Of a DNA stretch of 55,519 bases, positions 54,827 to 55,519 are shown in pieces. A program made the position numbers and the translations under genes. The stretch lies in assembly GCA_029550865.1 (NCBI GenBank), contig JAKPGM010000002.1:1-55519 (forward strand), in the 5' to 3' direction. A model generated the notes under the pieces. That model was not told where the DNA came from, did not search any database, and saw nothing but the letters and a program-made list of their open reading frames with translations. How positions within the stretch are numbered: position 1 is the first letter of the stretch; each line of letters begins with the position of its first letter. Source of the DNA: Bacteroidota bacterium (lineage in GTDB: Bacteria > Bacteroidota > Bacteroidia > Bacteroidales > DTGW01).

Positions 54827-54899
54827 TGATCCCGCTGGGATTCGAACCCAGGACCCCATCCTTAAAAGGGATGTGCTCTACCTGCTGAGCTACGGAATC
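54827..54899 (-). tRNA. tRNA-Lys (anticodon UUU)
   Basis: The 73-base gene folds into a cloverleaf: acceptor GATTCCG with CGGGATC, D-arm GCTC/GAGC, anticodon stem CATCC/GGATG with loop CTTTTAA (anticodon TTT), T-arm CTGGG/CCCAG with loop TTCGAAT, discriminator A. The 3' CCA is not encoded and must be added. It reads AAA and AAG codons and stands alone with a terminator just downstream. Confidence 0.97.
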
Positions 54900-55059
54900 A
54901 ACCCCTTAAAAAGTGCCGCAAAGATAGGCAGCTTTTTTTATTTTCAAAACAAGTTTGCTGAAAATTTTAGGCATTTTCAGATATTACACTGATAATCAAA
55001 GAATTTATTACGACAAATTTTAATTTTTTGATAGCGGTCGGATGGAATTTACATACCAC

Positions 55060-55145
55060 CTCACCCCCAGCCCCTCATCCTTTCAATCCTCACCCCCGTC
55101 CCCTCTCCTTTACAAGGAGAGGGGCGACTGGTAAGGTAGGGTCAG
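55060..55145 (+). repeat. CCCCTCTCC hairpin repeat, copy 1
   Basis: The core CCCCTCTCCTT (55100-55110) and AAGGAGAGGGG (55114-55124) form a perfect 11-bp stem around TAC. Flanks CCTCACCCCCAGCCCC and GGTAAGGTAGGGTC are typical of a repeat seen between genes of many bacteria, including Bacteroidetes. Confidence 0.8.
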
Positions 55146-55239
55146 ATTTTATTGCAACCAATACACTAACTGGTACAAGCCCTAAAATTTTTTCTCTTCC
55201 AACCCCGTAGGGGTGGCTCTTTTGGTAGTAATTGAATGG

Positions 55240-55305
55240 CCACCTCAGCCCCTTCCCCTCTCCTTTCCAAGGAGAGGGGTGCCCGACAGGGCGGGGTGAG
55301 GATGA
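55240..55305 (+). repeat. CCCCTCTCC hairpin repeat, copy 2
   Basis: CCCCTCTCCTT (55255-55265) and AAGGAGAGGGG (55269-55279) form the same stem around TCC. The outer arms CCACCTCAGCCCC and GGCGGGGTGAGG can pair further, making a long stem. The two copies are 155 bases apart. Confidence 0.8.
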
Positions 55306-55346
55306 AACTGCAAGCCATCATCGCCTCGGCAACTATTTCCTTTCTC

Positions 55347-55376
55347 CTACTTTCTTGTCTTGATACAAGAAAGTAG
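55347..55376. repeat. Perfect 12-bp hairpin with repeat-like flanks
   Basis: CTACTTTCTTGT (55347-55358) pairs with ACAAGAAAGTAG (55365-55376) around CTTGAT. With the following CAAAGAAAATCAAG it resembles a dispersed Bacteroidetes repeat containing TTCTTG...CAAGAAAG and AATCAAG. Confidence 0.6.
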
Positions 55377-55519
55377 CAAAGAAAATCAAGCACAAATGAT
55401 CCCCCACCCGCTCTGGTCAAAACGGAGTATGGCAGGCAGGGTAAGTCAAATCGTTGGCCATGGCATTTAGTGTGGTCTGTACTTTACGGAATAGCTATAG
55501 CGTTTCCATTCAAGGCTTT

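Larger units (their letters stand above)
54900..55519. other. Gene-free right end rich in repeats
   Basis: No gene is supported in these 620 bases; short open frames here are translations of repeats. It contains two copies of a G/C-rich hairpin repeat, one perfect 12-bp hairpin at 55347-55376 with repeat-like flanks, and 140 further bases with a GATCCCCCACCCGCTCTGG tract, likely part of another repeat. Confidence 0.7.

Noticed and set aside
55166-55420. 84-residue minus-strand open frame in the right end
   Set aside because: It is translated from hairpin repeats; composition is not protein-like.
1-55519. CRISPR array or defence genes
   Set aside because: No regularly spaced identical repeats and no Cas, restriction or toxin-antitoxin proteins were recognised.

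Overview
The window looks like a chromosome segment of a Bacteroidetes bacterium, most likely order Bacteroidales. The signs are: promoters of the Bacteroidetes type (TTTG, about 20 bases, TAnnTTTG) instead of -35/-10 boxes; a TonB-dependent receptor paired with a DUF4249-type lipoprotein; a protein ending in a type IX secretion sorting domain; a NUDIX-fold sugar regulator; a TPR/DUF6377-like regulator; and AT-rich DNA with few Shine-Dalgarno sequences. Most of it is core genome, and all long genes are intact.

Layout. The left edge (1-395) holds the first codons of an apparent IS110-family transposase, a perfect hairpin two bases before its start, and non-coding DNA. Next come an Omp85-family outer-membrane protein, an orphan gene, rarA, an orphan HPt/receiver pair, speA, the classical thrS-infC-rpmI-rplT operon, dapB, lepB and a 972-residue FAD/Fe-S oxidoreductase (396-15985). 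A 928-base gap (15986-16913) carries a cluster of TTTAC-N4-GTAAA dyads ahead of an XRE regulator and pyrD. On the minus strand follow slyD, kdsA with a nitroreductase, an acetate operon (pta, a 3-hydroxyacyl-CoA dehydrogenase, ackA) and clpC. gyrA, a TPR protein, a small acidic protein, a membrane phosphoesterase, a thioesterase and the TonB/DUF4249 pair occupy 27032-36219.

From 36559 to 44385 a minus-strand xylose block reads regulator, xylB, GH3 glycosidase (probably beta-xylosidase), xylA, xylE. Together these would release xylose from xylo-oligosaccharides, import it, and convert it to xylulose 5-phosphate. A 25-base palindrome abuts the -33 box of the regulator promoter. The right part (44563-54899) has a small phosphodiesterase, a TPR signalling protein, a DUF362/T9SS protein, a DnaQ-type exonuclease with dnaN, two lipoproteins, fructose-bisphosphate aldolase and tRNA-Lys. 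The last 600 bases are gene-free and carry hairpin repeats.

No clearly new multi-gene system is visible. The strongest leads are the dyad cluster at 15967-17290, the palindrome and promoter at 44400-44456, the possible IS110 end with a diverged second copy of part of it 42 kb away, the non-AUG start of infC, alternative hairpins before rplT, a Cys in place of the catalytic Ser of a class 2 PyrD, and an Ala at the main quinolone-resistance position of GyrA.
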